DNA from: Clostridia bacterium
GTDB taxonomy: Bacteria > Bacillota > Clostridia > Oscillospirales > CAG-272
DNA length: 41,844 nucleotides
Assembly (NCBI GenBank): GCA_017505785.1
Contig: JAFVOQ010000040.1
Span: forward strand, 1 to 41,844
Reading direction: 5' to 3'
Shown here: piece by piece, positions 1 to 8,723 of the stretch
Position numbering within the stretch: the first letter of the stretch is position 1
Layout: every line of letters starts with the position of its first letter
The notes under the pieces: generated by a model
Told to the model about the DNA's origin: nothing
The model's input: the letters and a program-made list of their open reading frames with translations, nothing else
Databases searched by the model: none
Program-made: the position numbers and the translations under genes

Positions 1-40
1 CATCTGTGAGAATCCCAAGCACAAGCAGAGACAGGGCTAA
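1..40 (+). CDS. rpmJ: Ribosomal protein L36 (bL36), 3' end only
   Basis: Reading from base 2, the fragment encodes ICENPKHKQRQG followed by TAA at 38-40. This is the conserved C-terminal tail of the zinc-ribbon protein L36 of the 50S subunit, including its last Cys and the His of the zinc site. The gene starts before the window, so only about 12 codons are visible. Its position 30 bases before rpsM is the standard place for rpmJ in Firmicutes. Confidence 0.9.
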   Translation, partial: ICENPKHKQRQG

Positions 41-70
41 TCCCCACACTGAAGAAAGAGGTAAATAACT

Positions 71-439
71 ATGGCTCGTATTGCAGGTGTTGATATTCCC
101 AATCAAAAAAGAGTGGAAATTGCACTTACCTATATCTACGGCATCGGCCGTAAGAGCGCAAACGATATTCTCGCCAAGACCGGTATCAATCCCGATACCC
201 GTGCAAAGGATCTGACCGAGGAAGAGGTTGCCAAGCTTCGTGATGAGATTGAAAACGCTTACACGGTAGAGGGTGATCTCCGCCGCGACAATGCGCTCAA
301 CATCAAACGCCTGGTTGAAATCAACTGCTACCGCGGCATCCGTCACAGAAAGGGTCTGCCGGTAAGAGGTCAGAGAACCAAAACCAACGCGAGAACGCGC
401 AAGGGTCCCGCTAAGACCATTGCAAACAAGAAGAAGTAA
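71..439 (+). CDS. rpsM: 30S ribosomal protein S13
   Basis: This 122-residue protein is S13 (uS13), which sits in the head of the 30S subunit and contacts the 50S subunit and P-site tRNA. It begins [14 protein letters not shown], carries the family's helix-two-turn-helix, and ends in the basic tail with [19 protein letters not shown] that reaches the P site. Length is normal. An AGAGG-type ribosome site precedes the ATG. It lies between rpmJ and rpsK in the usual alpha-operon order, so it is presumably co-transcribed with the upstream spc genes. Confidence 0.98.
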   Translation: MARIAGVDIPNQKRVEIALTYIYGIGRKSANDILAKTGINPDTRAKDLTEEEVAKLRDEIENAYTVEGDLRRDNALNIKRLVEINCYRGIRHRKGLPVRGQRTKTNARTRKGPAKTIANKKK

Positions 440-457
440 TAAAGGAGTGGCAATAAA

Positions 458-853
458 ATGGCTAATGTTTCTAAAAAAGTCGTAAAGAAACGCCGCGAGC
501 GCAAGAATATTGAAAAAGGCGCCGTGCACATCAGCGCGACTTTCAACAATACCATTATCACCATCACGGATGTTGCAGGCAACGCAATTTCTTGGGCATC
601 TGCCGGTGAGCTTGGTTTCAAAGGTTCCCGTAAATCCACTCCCTTCGCAGCACAGTCCGCAGCAGAACAGGCTGCAAGACTTGCGATGGAGCACGGCCTC
701 AAATCCGTTGAGGTTTACGTAAAGGGTCCCGGTTCCGGACGTGAATCCGCTATCCGTGCACTTGAGGCAGTTGGCCTTCAGGTCACCATGATCAAGGATG
801 TAACTCCGATCCCCCACAACGGCTGCCGTCCGCCTAAGCGCCGCCGCGTATAA
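458..853 (+). CDS. rpsK: 30S ribosomal protein S11
   Basis: This 131-residue protein is S11 (uS11) of the 30S platform, which contacts 16S rRNA near the Shine-Dalgarno helix. The conserved stretch [18 protein letters not shown] starts near residue 21. The end [11 protein letters not shown] is the typical basic tail, and [14 protein letters not shown] is also intact. An AAAGGAG ribosome site stands 10 bases before the ATG. It is 18 bases from rpsM and 20 from rpsD, so all three are in one transcript. Confidence 0.98.
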   Translation: MANVSKKVVKKRRERKNIEKGAVHISATFNNTIITITDVAGNAISWASAGELGFKGSRKSTPFAAQSAAEQAARLAMEHGLKSVEVYVKGPGSGRESAIRALEAVGLQVTMIKDVTPIPHNGCRPPKRRRV

Positions 854-873
854 TTTACAGGAGGTAATGTAAA

Positions 874-1500
874 ATGGCAAGATATACTGGTCCCGTTTGT
901 CGTCTTTGCCGCCGTGAGGGCACCAAGCTGTTCCTCAAGGGCGAGCGTTGCTTGACCGGCAAATGCGCCATTGACCGCAGAAGCACTGCTCCCGGTCAGC
1001 ACGGCGCAGCAAACAAAAAAGTAAGAGAATACGGTATGCAGCTTCGTGAGAAGCAGAAGACCAAGAGATACTACGGTGTTCTTGAGAAGCCCTTTGCAAA
1101 CTACTATGCAGAGGCAGAGCGCAAGTCCGGCATGACCGGTGAGAACCTGCTCATCCTTCTTGAGAGACGTCTTGACAACGTTGTTTACCGTATGGGTCTG
1201 GCTGATAGCCGCAAGCAGGCTCGTCAGCTCGTTCTTCACGCACACTTCACCCTCAACGGCAAAAAGGTAACCATTCCTTCCATTTCCGTTAAGGTTGGCG
1301 ATGTGATCGCAGTGAAGGAAGCAAGCCGTGATCTTACCACGATCAAGGCACTTATCGAGGGTGCTGCATCTAAGCTGACCCCCAAGTGGCTTGAGGTAAA
1401 CAAAGAGAATGCTACCGCTAAGGTTGTGGCTCTGCCCGCCCGCGATGACATCGACTTTGATTTCAACGAGCAGCTTATCGTCGAGCTTTATTCCAAATAA
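874..1500 (+). CDS. rpsD: 30S ribosomal protein S4, zinc-binding form
   Basis: S4 (uS4) is a primary 16S rRNA binder that starts assembly of the 30S body. The protein has 208 residues. Cys9, Cys12, Cys26 and Cys31 form the zinc knuckle of the C+ type of S4. The S4 RNA-binding domain spans about residues 98-160 ([20 protein letters not shown]). A CAGGAGGT ribosome site precedes the ATG. The gene lies inside the alpha operon between rpsK and rpoA, as in many Clostridia and unlike Bacillus subtilis, where rpsD is separate. S4 is a known translational autoregulator in other bacteria; the structured gap after this gene could relate to that, but this is only inference. Confidence 0.98.
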   Translation: MARYTGPVCRLCRREGTKLFLKGERCLTGKCAIDRRSTAPGQHGAANKKVREYGMQLREKQKTKRYYGVLEKPFANYYAEAERKSGMTGENLLILLERRLDNVVYRMGLADSRKQARQLVLHAHFTLNGKKVTIPSISVKVGDVIAVKEASRDLTTIKALIEGAASKLTPKWLEVNKENATAKVVALPARDDIDFDFNEQLIVELYSK

Positions 1501-1514
1501 TCCGTTTACCGTTT

Positions 1515-1578
1515 CGGCGGCGATACGGAAGATCGCCACCGACAGTTGGCACACAACAAAACTTGCCGCATAGCGGCA
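1515..1578 (+). promoter_or_regulatory. Two hairpins in the rpsD-rpoA gap
   Basis: The 108-base gap between rpsD and rpoA is unusually long for this operon. It contains a hairpin at 1515-1541 (CGG/GGCGAT arms with one mismatch, loop ACGGAAG) and a second perfect 6-bp hairpin at 1564-1578 (TGCCGC, loop ATA, GCGGCA). Neither is followed by a T tract, so they are unlikely to be terminators. They may tune processing or translation of rpoA, or bind S4. The role is not established. Confidence 0.5.
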
Positions 1579-1608
1579 TTACAAATTCAGTAAGGAGGGT
1601 TTATTGGA

Positions 1609-2580
1609 ATGCTTGAAATTGAAAAGCCGAATATTACAATAGACAAGATGAGCGCAGATGGCACACACGGATTTTTCGTAGTGGATCCTCTTGAGCGTGG
1701 TTACGGTATTACCCTTGGCAACTCTTTGCGCAGAATTATGCTCAGTTCCTTGCAGGGTGTTGCCGTTACCAGCATTAAGATTGACGGCGTGCTCCATGAA
1801 TTTTCTACAATTCCCGGTGTGAAGGAAGACGTGACCGAGATCGTTTTGAACGTGAAGGGGATCACTGCAAAGCTTCACAGCACCGCACAAAAGACGGTTG
1901 TAATCGACGTAACCGGTCCTTGTGATGTTACCGCAGGTGACATTCAAGCCGATGCTGATCTTGAGATCCTCAATCCCGATCATCATTTGGTAACCGTTGC
2001 GGAGAACAAGCGTTTTTACATGGAGCTCTGCTTTGATCACGGTCGTGGCTATGTATCGCAGGATCGCAACAAGCAGCTTGCAAGCATGGCAGCGGGTAAT
2101 GTGTCTGCACCGATCGGTACCATTTATACCGATTCTATCTACACACCTGTCTATAAGGTAAATTACTCTGTGGAGAACACCCGTGTAGGTAACAACACAG
2201 ATCTTGACAAATTGACCATCGAGGTTCTCACCAACGGAACCGTGACGGCAAAAGAAGCGATCTCTCTTGGAGCCAAGATCCTCAACGAACATCTCAACTT
2301 GTTTGTAAATCTTACCGATGAAGCAAAGAAGGCAGAGATCATGGTGGAACGCGAAGAAACCATCAAAGAGAAGGTCCTTGAGATGACCATTGAAGAGCTT
2401 GACATGTCGGTTCGTAGCTTCAACTGCTTGAAGCGCGCCGGCATTGACACGGTGGAAGATCTGACCAACCGTACCGAGGAGGATATGATCAAGGTCCGCA
2501 ATCTCGGAAAGAAATCGCTTGAAGAAGTTATTCAGAAACTGCACTCCCTTGGCCTTGACCTGAAAAAGGAAGAGGACTGA
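1609..2580 (+). CDS. rpoA: RNA polymerase alpha subunit
   Basis: This 323-residue protein is the alpha subunit, whose dimer nucleates RNA polymerase assembly. The N-terminal assembly domain (about 1-230) contains [20 protein letters not shown], the signature near residue 30. A charged linker follows. The C-terminal domain (about 260-318), with [17 protein letters not shown] and a helix-hairpin-helix, binds UP elements and activators. Length is normal. A near-perfect TAAGGAGGG ribosome site precedes the ATG. Confidence 0.98.
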   Translation: MLEIEKPNITIDKMSADGTHGFFVVDPLERGYGITLGNSLRRIMLSSLQGVAVTSIKIDGVLHEFSTIPGVKEDVTEIVLNVKGITAKLHSTAQKTVVIDVTGPCDVTAGDIQADADLEILNPDHHLVTVAENKRFYMELCFDHGRGYVSQDRNKQLASMAAGNVSAPIGTIYTDSIYTPVYKVNYSVENTRVGNNTDLDKLTIEVLTNGTVTAKEAISLGAKILNEHLNLFVNLTDEAKKAEIMVEREETIKEKVLEMTIEELDMSVRSFNCLKRAGIDTVEDLTNRTEEDMIKVRNLGKKSLEEVIQKLHSLGLDLKKEED

Positions 2581-2622
2581 GGTAGAAGTGCGATAATTGC
2601 AAAAAATTAGGAGGGAAAACCA

Positions 2623-2970
2623 ATGCCCGGAAGAAAACTCGGCAGACCTACCGCACACCGTAATGCGATGCTGCGCGGTCTTGTGACTTATCTCCTGGAG
2701 AACGGTTCTGTTGAGACCACTCTCACCAGAGCAAAAGAAGTTCGTTCCATGGCAGAGAAAATGATCACGCTTGGCAAGAAGAACACGCTTGCCAGCCGTC
2801 GTGCGGCTCTTGCGTATATCACGAAGGAAGACGTTGTTACCAAGGTGTTCAACGAGCTTGCTCCCAAGTACGAAGGCCGTAATGGCGGATACACCCAGAT
2901 CTTTAAAATGGGTCCCCGTCGCGGTGACGCCGCTGAAATGGCGATCATCCGTCTTGTAGACGAGGCGTAA
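2623..2970 (+). CDS. rplQ: 50S ribosomal protein L17
   Basis: This 115-residue protein is L17 (bL17), which lies near the peptide exit tunnel. It starts [20 protein letters not shown], the family signature, and carries the [19 protein letters not shown] helix. It follows rpoA by 42 bases with a TAGGAGGG ribosome site. It is the last gene of the alpha operon here and is followed directly by a strong terminator. Confidence 0.98.
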   Translation: MPGRKLGRPTAHRNAMLRGLVTYLLENGSVETTLTRAKEVRSMAEKMITLGKKNTLASRRAALAYITKEDVVTKVFNELAPKYEGRNGGYTQIFKMGPRRGDAAEMAIIRLVDEA

Positions 2971-3003
2971 TCAATGTATAATGCCTGACCGCAACGGGCA
3001 GGC

Positions 3004-3042
3004 AAAAACGCCCCAAGAGGATTTCCTCTTGGGGCGTTTTTA
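3004..3042. terminator. Bidirectional terminator between rplQ and the convergent PLP-enzyme gene
   Basis: A perfect 12-bp stem, CGCCCCAAGAGG at 3009-3020 and CCTCTTGGGGCG at 3025-3036 with loop ATTT, is flanked by A5 on the left and T5 on the right. It can therefore stop transcription in both directions, ending the ribosomal operon on plus and the 3044-4425 pair on minus. A weaker hairpin (TGCCTG/CAGGCA) lies just before it at about 2981-3003. Confidence 0.93.
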
Positions 3043-3043
3043 A

Positions 3044-4174
3044 TTAACAAAATTCATGCCGCAGCACGCGCCAAAGCACATCGACCTCGGCACTTGTGTT
3101 AAATGCGCCAAAGCCAAGGCGCACCGCGCCGCCCGGGGGAGTGCCCAGTGCTTGATGCGCAAGTGGCGCGCAGTGAAGCCCTGCCCGTGTGCAAATTCCC
3201 GATTTATCAAGCACTCTTGCTACCTCAGTGGAGGGGATGCCGATTTTATTAAAAAGCAAAACGGCACCCGGTGTATCGGGTTGATATATTTCAAATCCGT
3301 CTAAGGAAGCAATGCGTTCTCTCGCGGCAAAAAACAGGCGGTTGGCGCGTTCTTCTATTTCGGGGAGCCCAAGCTCCATGACATGAGAAATGCCGCCGCA
3401 AAGCCCTGCAATGGCGATCACAGGCAACGTGCCTGCCTCAAAGCGCTCGGGAAACTCCTCAGGCATGGTTCGCAAGAGAGAATTGACACCGCTTCCGCCC
3501 TCAATGAGGGTGGAAAGCGAGATGCACTCTCCCAGTGCCAGCACGCCGCACCCCTGTATGCCAAGAAGCCCCTTGTGCGCGGGGACTGCGAGCGCATCGA
3601 TCTGCATGGCGCGCATATCTATGGGCAGATGCCCTGCCGACTGCGCGGCATCTACCATAAATAGGAGTCCACGGGAACGGCAAAGCGTGCCGATCTTGGC
3701 TAAGGGCAGAGAAAGGGAGCAGATGTTTGAAGCGTGCAGGCAAACCACCGCAGCTGTGTTTTCTTTTATACGTGCTGTGATTTCTTGCAGGATCTGTTCG
3801 TGTGTGCGCCCCACCACGGGGAAGGTGTCAAATGAAATATCCCTCTCCTGCTGCAAGGCGTGAAGTGGGCGCAGAATGGCGTTATGCTCAAGCTCTGAGC
3901 AGAGCACATGGGCTCCATGCTTTAGTGCGCCCTTGAGTGCCATGTTCAGTGCATAGGTCGTGTTTTGCGTAAACACAACGCGCTCGGGGGCATTTAGCCC
4001 TAAAAAATCCGAGAGCAGCTCACGGCAAGCATACACTTTTTCGGATGCGATGCGCGAGAGAAAATGTGCACCGCGCCCCGGGTTGCCACACCAGGTGCGC
4101 ATGCAGGCTGTCGCCTCGGCGATAGCGCGTGGCGATTTTGGAAAAGAGGTGGCGGCGTTGTCAAAGTATATCAT
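3044..4174 (-). CDS. Cysteine desulfurase-like PLP enzyme (class V aminotransferase fold)
   Basis: This 376-residue enzyme belongs to the NifS/SufS/Csd fold group, which removes sulfur or selenium from cysteine or selenocysteine through a PLP aldimine. It starts MIYFDNAATSFPKSP, the substrate and PLP entry motif. Asp175 (MVDAAQSAGH) should pair with the pyridine nitrogen. Lys201 (PAHKG) should be the Schiff-base lysine. Cys335 in RAGLHCAPLAH is the persulfide cysteine of the short-loop group. The chosen ATG fits the family N terminus; an upstream in-frame ATG would add 36 unrelated residues. It lies 5 bases after a DUF3343 gene, a pairing known near selenium-dependent molybdenum hydroxylase genes (the EF2568-like family). 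Substrate choice between S and Se is inferred only. Confidence 0.9.
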   Translation of the reverse strand: MIYFDNAATSFPKSPRAIAEATACMRTWCGNPGRGAHFLSRIASEKVYACRELLSDFLGLNAPERVVFTQNTTYALNMALKGALKHGAHVLCSELEHNAILRPLHALQQERDISFDTFPVVGRTHEQILQEITARIKENTAAVVCLHASNICSLSLPLAKIGTLCRSRGLLFMVDAAQSAGHLPIDMRAMQIDALAVPAHKGLLGIQGCGVLALGECISLSTLIEGGSGVNSLLRTMPEEFPERFEAGTLPVIAIAGLCGGISHVMELGLPEIEERANRLFFAARERIASLDGFEIYQPDTPGAVLLFNKIGIPSTEVARVLDKSGICTRAGLHCAPLAHQALGTPPGGAVRLGFGAFNTSAEVDVLWRVLRHEFC

Positions 4175-4179
4175 ATTGC

Positions 4180-4425
4180 TCAATCTCTTAGAATATATTG
4201 TGAAACCGAGATGCGCGCGGCACGAAATACAGCACGTGCCGCGTTTTCGCTTGTGGCTGCAAATTCTACGCCGTAGGCACATCCGCGCCGCGTTTCCTCC
4301 GGAGCGAGCGCAATGACCTCTGCGCTAATGTTAGCCGAAAGCAGCGCGCGCTGTGCCTTGATCGCGGCTGTCATAGAGCCTATCGCCGCTACGCATTTTT
4401 GGGGGAAGGTGTTTCGTGAATACAT
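4180..4425 (-). CDS. DUF3343 small protein, Se/S-carrier-like
   Basis: This small protein of 81 residues resembles DUF3343, described as a putative Se/S carrier. Visible are an N-terminal beta strand (CVAAIGSM), an amphipathic helix with AIKAQRALLSANI, a second strand with VIALAPEETRRGCAYGVEF, and a C-terminal helix. The Gly-Cys after the Arg pair matches the single conserved cysteine of the family. The ATG at 4425 has AGGAGG five bases upstream. A second ATG at 4461 also has AGGAGG, ten bases upstream, giving a 93-residue form. The neighbouring PLP enzyme suggests it takes or passes on sulfur or selenium. Confidence 0.72.
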   Translation of the reverse strand: MYSRNTFPQKCVAAIGSMTAAIKAQRALLSANISAEVIALAPEETRRGCAYGVEFAATSENAARAVFRAARISVSQYILRD

Positions 4426-4529
4426 GATGCCCTCCTTTGCGGTTGAAGGTGCTGATTTCATGTGCGATACACCTCCTCTAACAATATATGCTAAAGGGAT
4501 AATATCGCACACTTTTTTCTTTGCGGCGG

Positions 4530-4558
4530 TTGACAAAAGCCATTTTTTTATATAGAAT
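4530..4558 (+). promoter_or_regulatory. Sigma-70-type promoter of the DUF1538-PII operon
   Basis: TTGACA at 4530-4535 and TAGAAT at 4553-4558 are separated by 17 bases. This gives a perfect -35, a -10 with one mismatch, and a leader of about 45 bases before the ATG at 4611. A GGGGGAG ribosome site follows. The promoter points away from the minus-strand DUF3343 gene. Confidence 0.8.
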
Positions 4559-4610
4559 AAATATATTATGATTATGATTACGCACAGCGTTTTGGGAAAG
4601 GGGGAGAGCC

Positions 4611-6137
4611 ATGCTTAAAATTTTGTTGCTTAAGTGTAAAGAAGCGTTGATCTCGGTAATGCCTGTTACGGCAATTGTACTGTTACTGAATTTGACACCG
4701 CTTGTTACGGTATCGGCTCTTGAAATGACTGTGTTTCTCCTTTCCGCGCTCTTTCTGGTGCTCGGCATCGGACTTTTCAACCTCGGTGCGGATATTGCCA
4801 TGACACCGATGGGCGTACAGGTGGGTGCAGGCCTTTCCAAGTCGCGTAATATGGGACTTTTGCTATCTGTCAGCTTTTTGCTGGGCGTGTTGATCACCGT
4901 GGCAGAACCCGACCTTTCGGTGCTTGCCTCACAGGTCAGCGCAGTGGTAAACGGTACTGCACTGATCGTCACGGTTGGCGTTGGCGTGGGACTCTTTTTG
5001 GTGCTTGCCATTTTGCGTATTGTGACCAAAACGGGGCTTTCTAACATTCTCATGATATTTTATATGCTCGTGTTTGCCCTTGCTGCGCTGGTGTTGGAGC
5101 GTGGCAACGGCAGCTTTCTCGCGCTTGCCTTTGACTCGGGCGGTGTCACAACAGGGCCGATCACCGTGCCCTTTATCATGGCACTCGGTACAGGTATTGC
5201 AACCACGCTTGGCGGTAAGGATGCGGGGGAGAACAGCTTTGGTCTGGTGGCACTATGCTCAATTGGCCCTGTGCTTGCCGTTATGATGCTGGGACTTTTT
5301 GCAAACGGTGAAATGATATATGCGCTGCCCGATTATTCGGTACAGGCGCATATCGGCAGTGCGTTGCCTCACACCATTTTGGATGTGATGAAGGAGGTTG
5401 CACTTGCCCTGGGGCTTTTGGTGGCATTCTTCTTTATCATGCAAGCCGTATTTTTACGCTTGCCGCGCCGCAAGCTTTATCGTATTGCCGTGGGTATCCT
5501 TTATACCTTTGTGGGGCTTGTGATGTTCCTTACTGCAGTTACGGTTGGCTTTATGCCGATCGGTTACCGCATCGGGCATGATCTGGCGGATAGTAACAGC
5601 ACATTGCTGGTGATCGTTGGCTTTGTGCTCGGGCTTGTGGTGGTATTGGCAGAGCCTGCCATTCACGTTTTGAAGGGGCAGGTCGAGGACGTGACCAACG
5701 GAACGGTGAGTAAGCGTTCCATGATGCTTGCCCTCTCGATCGGTGTCGGTATATCGATCGGGCTTTCCATGTTGCGTATTATTTTGGATTTCAGTATTCT
5801 GTACTACCTGATACCGGGCTATTTTATCTCCTTGGGGCTCTCCTTTTTTGTGCCCCGTTTGTATACTGCCATTGCCTTCGACTCGGGCGGCGTTGCAAGC
5901 GGTCCGCTGACCTCAAGCTTTATTTTGCCGCTTGCGATCGGCGCATGCGTATGCTTGCAGGGTGCTTCCTCGGTTATGCAAAATGCCTTCGGCATTGTGG
6001 CTATGGTTGCCATGACACCTCTTATTACCATTCAGGTTATGGGCTTTCGTGCCGTAATGGCGGGCAAGGTGCGCGACAACATTATGATGAAGCAGATCCT
6101 TGGTGCCGATGATGAGCAGATCATCGATTTTATGTAA
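4611..6137 (+). CDS. Double DUF1538 integral membrane protein (putative cation transporter)
   Basis: This 508-residue protein is very hydrophobic, with roughly 12 or more membrane segments, and is built from two homologous halves. Each half has an AEP motif before a LASQV or LKGQV stretch ending in NGT (residues about 102-124 and 346-366). Each also has a loop of the form AFDSGGV-x2-GP (near 172 and 422). This is the DUF1538 family. A two-gene DUF1538 pair, UmpAB, has been reported as a Na+(Li+,K+)/H+ antiporter in Halomonas; here both units are fused in one chain. Ion transport is inferred from that family. The two PII-like genes follow with nine bases between them and this gene. Confidence 0.85.
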   Translation: MLKILLLKCKEALISVMPVTAIVLLLNLTPLVTVSALEMTVFLLSALFLVLGIGLFNLGADIAMTPMGVQVGAGLSKSRNMGLLLSVSFLLGVLITVAEPDLSVLASQVSAVVNGTALIVTVGVGVGLFLVLAILRIVTKTGLSNILMIFYMLVFALAALVLERGNGSFLALAFDSGGVTTGPITVPFIMALGTGIATTLGGKDAGENSFGLVALCSIGPVLAVMMLGLFANGEMIYALPDYSVQAHIGSALPHTILDVMKEVALALGLLVAFFFIMQAVFLRLPRRKLYRIAVGILYTFVGLVMFLTAVTVGFMPIGYRIGHDLADSNSTLLVIVGFVLGLVVVLAEPAIHVLKGQVEDVTNGTVSKRSMMLALSIGVGISIGLSMLRIILDFSILYYLIPGYFISLGLSFFVPRLYTAIAFDSGGVASGPLTSSFILPLAIGACVCLQGASSVMQNAFGIVAMVAMTPLITIQVMGFRAVMAGKVRDNIMMKQILGADDEQIIDFM

Positions 6138-6146
6138 GGAGGTGGC

Positions 6147-6608
6147 ATGATGTCAAGCGTAGCAAATGAAACCGAAAAAAAGACAAGGCGAACGGTTGCT
6201 AAGCCCACGGCACGCCGCACCGTATCCAAGGCAAAGACGGCGACGGGGCACAAGGCAGCACCGCAGAAGCTTAAGCTTCTCGTTACGGTGGTGCCGCGTC
6301 GAAAGACTGAATATTTTATGGATCTTATTCAATCTTTTGATGTGAATATGCAATTTTGCTCTACGGCAAAGGGCACGGCAACCTCTGATATTATGGCTCT
6401 TATGGGCCTTGAGGATAATGAAAAGCGTGTAATATTCAGCGTTGTTCGTGAGGACATGGCACCCCGCGTGCTCTTAGCACTTGAAGAAAAATTTGCCACG
6501 ATCAAGAACGCAAAGGGCATTGCCATGACGGTGCCGCTTACCGGCATGATCGGTGTGGCGATCTATCAATTTTTGGCGAACAACCGCAAAGGAGGGAAAG
6601 TAACATGA
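6147..6608 (+). CDS. PII-like protein with a basic N-terminal tail
   Basis: The protein has 153 residues. The first 40 or so form a Lys/Arg/Thr/Ala-rich, probably disordered tail (KKTRRTVAKPTARRTV) that looks like a histone H1 tail. From about residue 42 it has the ferredoxin-like PII fold, KLKLLVTVVPRRKTEYFMDL, and near the end KGIAMTVPLTGMIGV, which resembles the PII segment after the B loop. The canonical T-loop RGAEY motif is absent. It is probably a sensor or gate for the upstream DUF1538 transporter. TAAGGAGGTG precedes two consecutive ATG codons, at 6147 and 6150. The end overlaps the next gene by four bases (ATGA). Confidence 0.75.
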   Translation: MMSSVANETEKKTRRTVAKPTARRTVSKAKTATGHKAAPQKLKLLVTVVPRRKTEYFMDLIQSFDVNMQFCSTAKGTATSDIMALMGLEDNEKRVIFSVVREDMAPRVLLALEEKFATIKNAKGIAMTVPLTGMIGVAIYQFLANNRKGGKVT

Positions 6609-6955
6609 AATTTGAATATGAGCTGATACTTTGTATCGTGAATACCGGCTTTTCCGATGCGGTCATGGAGGCGGCACGCGCCTGCGGCGCGGGTGGCGGC
6701 ACGGTCATTCACGCCCGTGGCACTGCCAACAAGGAGGCAGAAACCTTTTTTAAGATCACCATTCAGCCCGAGAAGGAGGCTGTCATGATCCTTGTGCCCT
6801 GTGCCATTAAGGACGATGTGCTCCATGCCCTTTACCAAAAGGTTGGCTTGCAAACACCGGGACAGGGCATTGCCATGGCACTCCCCGTTGACGGTGTGGT
6901 GGGATTGCCGAATAAAATTGAGAAAACAGAAAAGACAGAAAAAAGCGAAGATTAA
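6605..6955 (+). CDS. Second PII-like protein, divergent
   Basis: This 116-residue protein has the PII layout: strand KFEYELILCIVN, helix, strand GGGTVIHARGT, then a shortened T-loop region (NKEAETFF) without the uridylylated Tyr motif. A strand (KEAVMILVP), a helix and the end TPGQGIAMALPVDGVVGL follow. The C terminus is a Lys/Glu tail. It starts in a four-base ATGA overlap with the first PII-like gene, and AAAGGAGGG lies 10 bases before the ATG, so the two are translated together and may form a heterotrimer. PII proteins bind ATP, ADP and 2-oxoglutarate; whether this one does is unknown because the usual ligand loops are altered. Confidence 0.8.
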   Translation: MKFEYELILCIVNTGFSDAVMEAARACGAGGGTVIHARGTANKEAETFFKITIQPEKEAVMILVPCAIKDDVLHALYQKVGLQTPGQGIAMALPVDGVVGLPNKIEKTEKTEKSED

Positions 6956-6960
6956 AAAAC

Positions 6961-7000
6961 AAAGCAAGTAAAAACCGCCGCACGGCGGTTTTTTTGCTTG
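6961..7000 (+). terminator. Terminator of the DUF1538-PII operon
   Basis: The stem ACCGCC/GGCGGT with loop GCAC is followed by T7 and lies 20 bases after the second PII-like gene. AAAAA precedes it and AAGCAA/TTGCTT arms extend it, so it could also act on minus-strand transcripts. Confidence 0.9.
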
Positions 7001-7143
7001 CTATCCCTTGGGTTTTGTTATGTCCTTGTGCCGCAAAAAATGTGACAGATATCTGATTTTTTAAAATAATACTTGTATTTGTGCTTGAAATTTGGTAATA
7101 TGTAGTGTAGATGCTTTAATATTTTGACTATGGCGGTGTCAAT

Positions 7144-8025
7144 ATGTTCGGTTATGTAAAAATTGAGAGGGCGGAGCTTCGTGTGCGCGAATATGAATAC
7201 TACCGTGCCGCCTATTGCGGGCTTTGCCGCAGCATGGGCAAGTGCACGGGGCAGTGCTCACGCCTCACGCTCAGCTACGATATCGCCTTTCTTACGCAGG
7301 TGCGCATGGCACTTGTCGGTACGGTGCCGCAGTTCAAAAAGCGGCGTTGCCTTGTGCATCCGTTTCGCGTCCGTATGATGATGGAGCCCAACGCCGAGCT
7401 TTCCTTTGCCGCAGACGTTTCGGCGTTGCTTGCCTATGAGAAGTGCTGTGATGATGTGGCGGATAAGCGTGGCTTTGGTAAGCTTGCCGCTGTGGCAAAA
7501 AAGCTGTTGCTTCGCTCAGCGTACTGTCGCGCACGGAAGCGACATCCCGCGCTTGCCGCACAATTACGCGAAAAGCTGGCCGCACTTACTGTGCTTGAAG
7601 GACAGCGGCGTGCCACGGTTGACGAGCCGGCTGCTATTTTCGGTGAAATACTTGCCCTGCTGTTCGGAGGCGAACTGCCCCGCGAGACGGCGCGTATTGC
7701 CGAGGCGCTCGGTGCGAAGATCGGCAGATTTATTTATATCTTGGATGCGATCGATGATATGGACCGTGATGAAAAAACAGGGAATTTTAACCCGGTCCTG
7801 CTGCTTTTTGGCGCAAAGCCCACATCGGAGCAAAAGCAAATGCTGGAGGAGGCACTCCTTTCCTGCCTTGACGATGCCGCCAAGGCACTCGATCTTGTAG
7901 GACAGAGTTCTTCGTCGCCCAGCCGCGCTATTCTTGAAAATATATTGTATTTGGGCATGCCCGCTGTTGCCAAGAGGATCATTTGGGGCAAGGCTGCGTG
8001 TCACAAGGAGGAAGCAAGTGAGTAA
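7144..8025 (+). CDS. DUF5685 family protein, function unknown
   Basis: This 293-residue soluble protein begins [20 protein letters not shown], the DUF5685 signature. Cys25, Cys28, Cys34 and Cys38 ([14 protein letters not shown]) could hold a metal or cluster. Near residues 199-210 there is an acidic helix, [11 protein letters not shown], followed by [10 protein letters not shown]. This looks like the Asp-rich helix of all-alpha isoprenoid synthases, but no function is proven. The ribosome site is weak (GGCGGTG). The gene overlaps the following J-domain gene by eight bases. A gene pair of this type recurs in Clostridia, which suggests a shared role for the cysteine-rich pair. Confidence 0.85.
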   Translation: MFGYVKIERAELRVREYEYYRAAYCGLCRSMGKCTGQCSRLTLSYDIAFLTQVRMALVGTVPQFKKRRCLVHPFRVRMMMEPNAELSFAADVSALLAYEKCCDDVADKRGFGKLAAVAKKLLLRSAYCRARKRHPALAAQLREKLAALTVLEGQRRATVDEPAAIFGEILALLFGGELPRETARIAEALGAKIGRFIYILDAIDDMDRDEKTGNFNPVLLLFGAKPTSEQKQMLEEALLSCLDDAAKALDLVGQSSSSPSRAILENILYLGMPAVAKRIIWGKAACHKEEASE

Positions 8026-8722
8026 TAATCCCTACAAGGTGCTTGGCGTTTCGCCGAATGCCGATGACGAAGAAATCAAAAAGGCCTATCGCGAGTTGGC
8101 GCGAAAATACCACCCCGACCGTTACCGCGACTCCGATCTTGCGGATCTTGCAAACGAGAAAATGAAGGAGATCAACGCAGCATACGAGGAAATTACGCGC
8201 ATGCGTGAGGCTGCTGCGGGCGGTGAAAATTATTATGAGGAGCCGCGAGGAGGCGACACGTTCTCGGGCGATGCACAAACAGGAGGCAGGCAACGCAGCT
8301 ATGGGCCGAATATGGGTGGTGGAACCAACTATCACTCACAAAGCTATTCTGCCGATGCAAAGGCGAAGTTTACCGCGATCAGAAATTATATTAACGGTGG
8401 CAACATTGGCGAGGCGGAGCGTTTGCTTGAGGAGGTAGGTCAAGCCGACAGAGGCGCTGAATGGGTCTTTTTAATGGGCTGTATCCAGCTTCACAAGGGC
8501 TTTTACGTAGATGCACAGCGTTCGTTTGAAACAGCTTACCGCATGGAGCCCACCAACAACGAATATTGGCAATTCAAAGAGAAAATGCACCAAAAGGCGG
8601 GCGGCTTTGGAAGGGGCTACCGCACCTCGGGCAGTGACGGCGGATGTGATTGGTGCACTACACTGATCTGTGCCGACTGCTGCTGCGAGTGCATGGGCGG
8701 CGACCTCATCCCCTGCTGCTGA
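8018..8722 (+). CDS. J-domain protein with TPR-like region and Cys-rich tail
   Basis: This 234-residue protein starts at GTG 8018, with AAGGAGG six bases upstream. The upstream in-frame ATG at 7934 lies inside the previous gene and would add 28 unrelated residues. Residues 3-65 are a J domain with the DnaK-activating His32-Pro33-Asp34 motif. A Gly/Tyr-rich linker follows, then a helical repeat region (about 105-185) like one or two TPR units. The last 25 residues hold seven or more Cys, including CCCEC and a terminal CC. It is probably a specialised DnaK co-chaperone. It overlaps DUF5685 by eight bases and is one base from the next gene. Confidence 0.88.
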   Translation: MSNNPYKVLGVSPNADDEEIKKAYRELARKYHPDRYRDSDLADLANEKMKEINAAYEEITRMREAAAGGENYYEEPRGGDTFSGDAQTGGRQRSYGPNMGGGTNYHSQSYSADAKAKFTAIRNYINGGNIGEAERLLEEVGQADRGAEWVFLMGCIQLHKGFYVDAQRSFETAYRMEPTNNEYWQFKEKMHQKAGGFGRGYRTSGSDGGCDWCTTLICADCCCECMGGDLIPCC

Positions 8723-8723
8723 T

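Noticed and set aside
7073-7101. Possible promoter TTGTAT-17-TAATAT before DUF5685
   Set aside because: Both boxes match poorly (three of six and four of six). A promoter is expected in this gap but I cannot place it with confidence.
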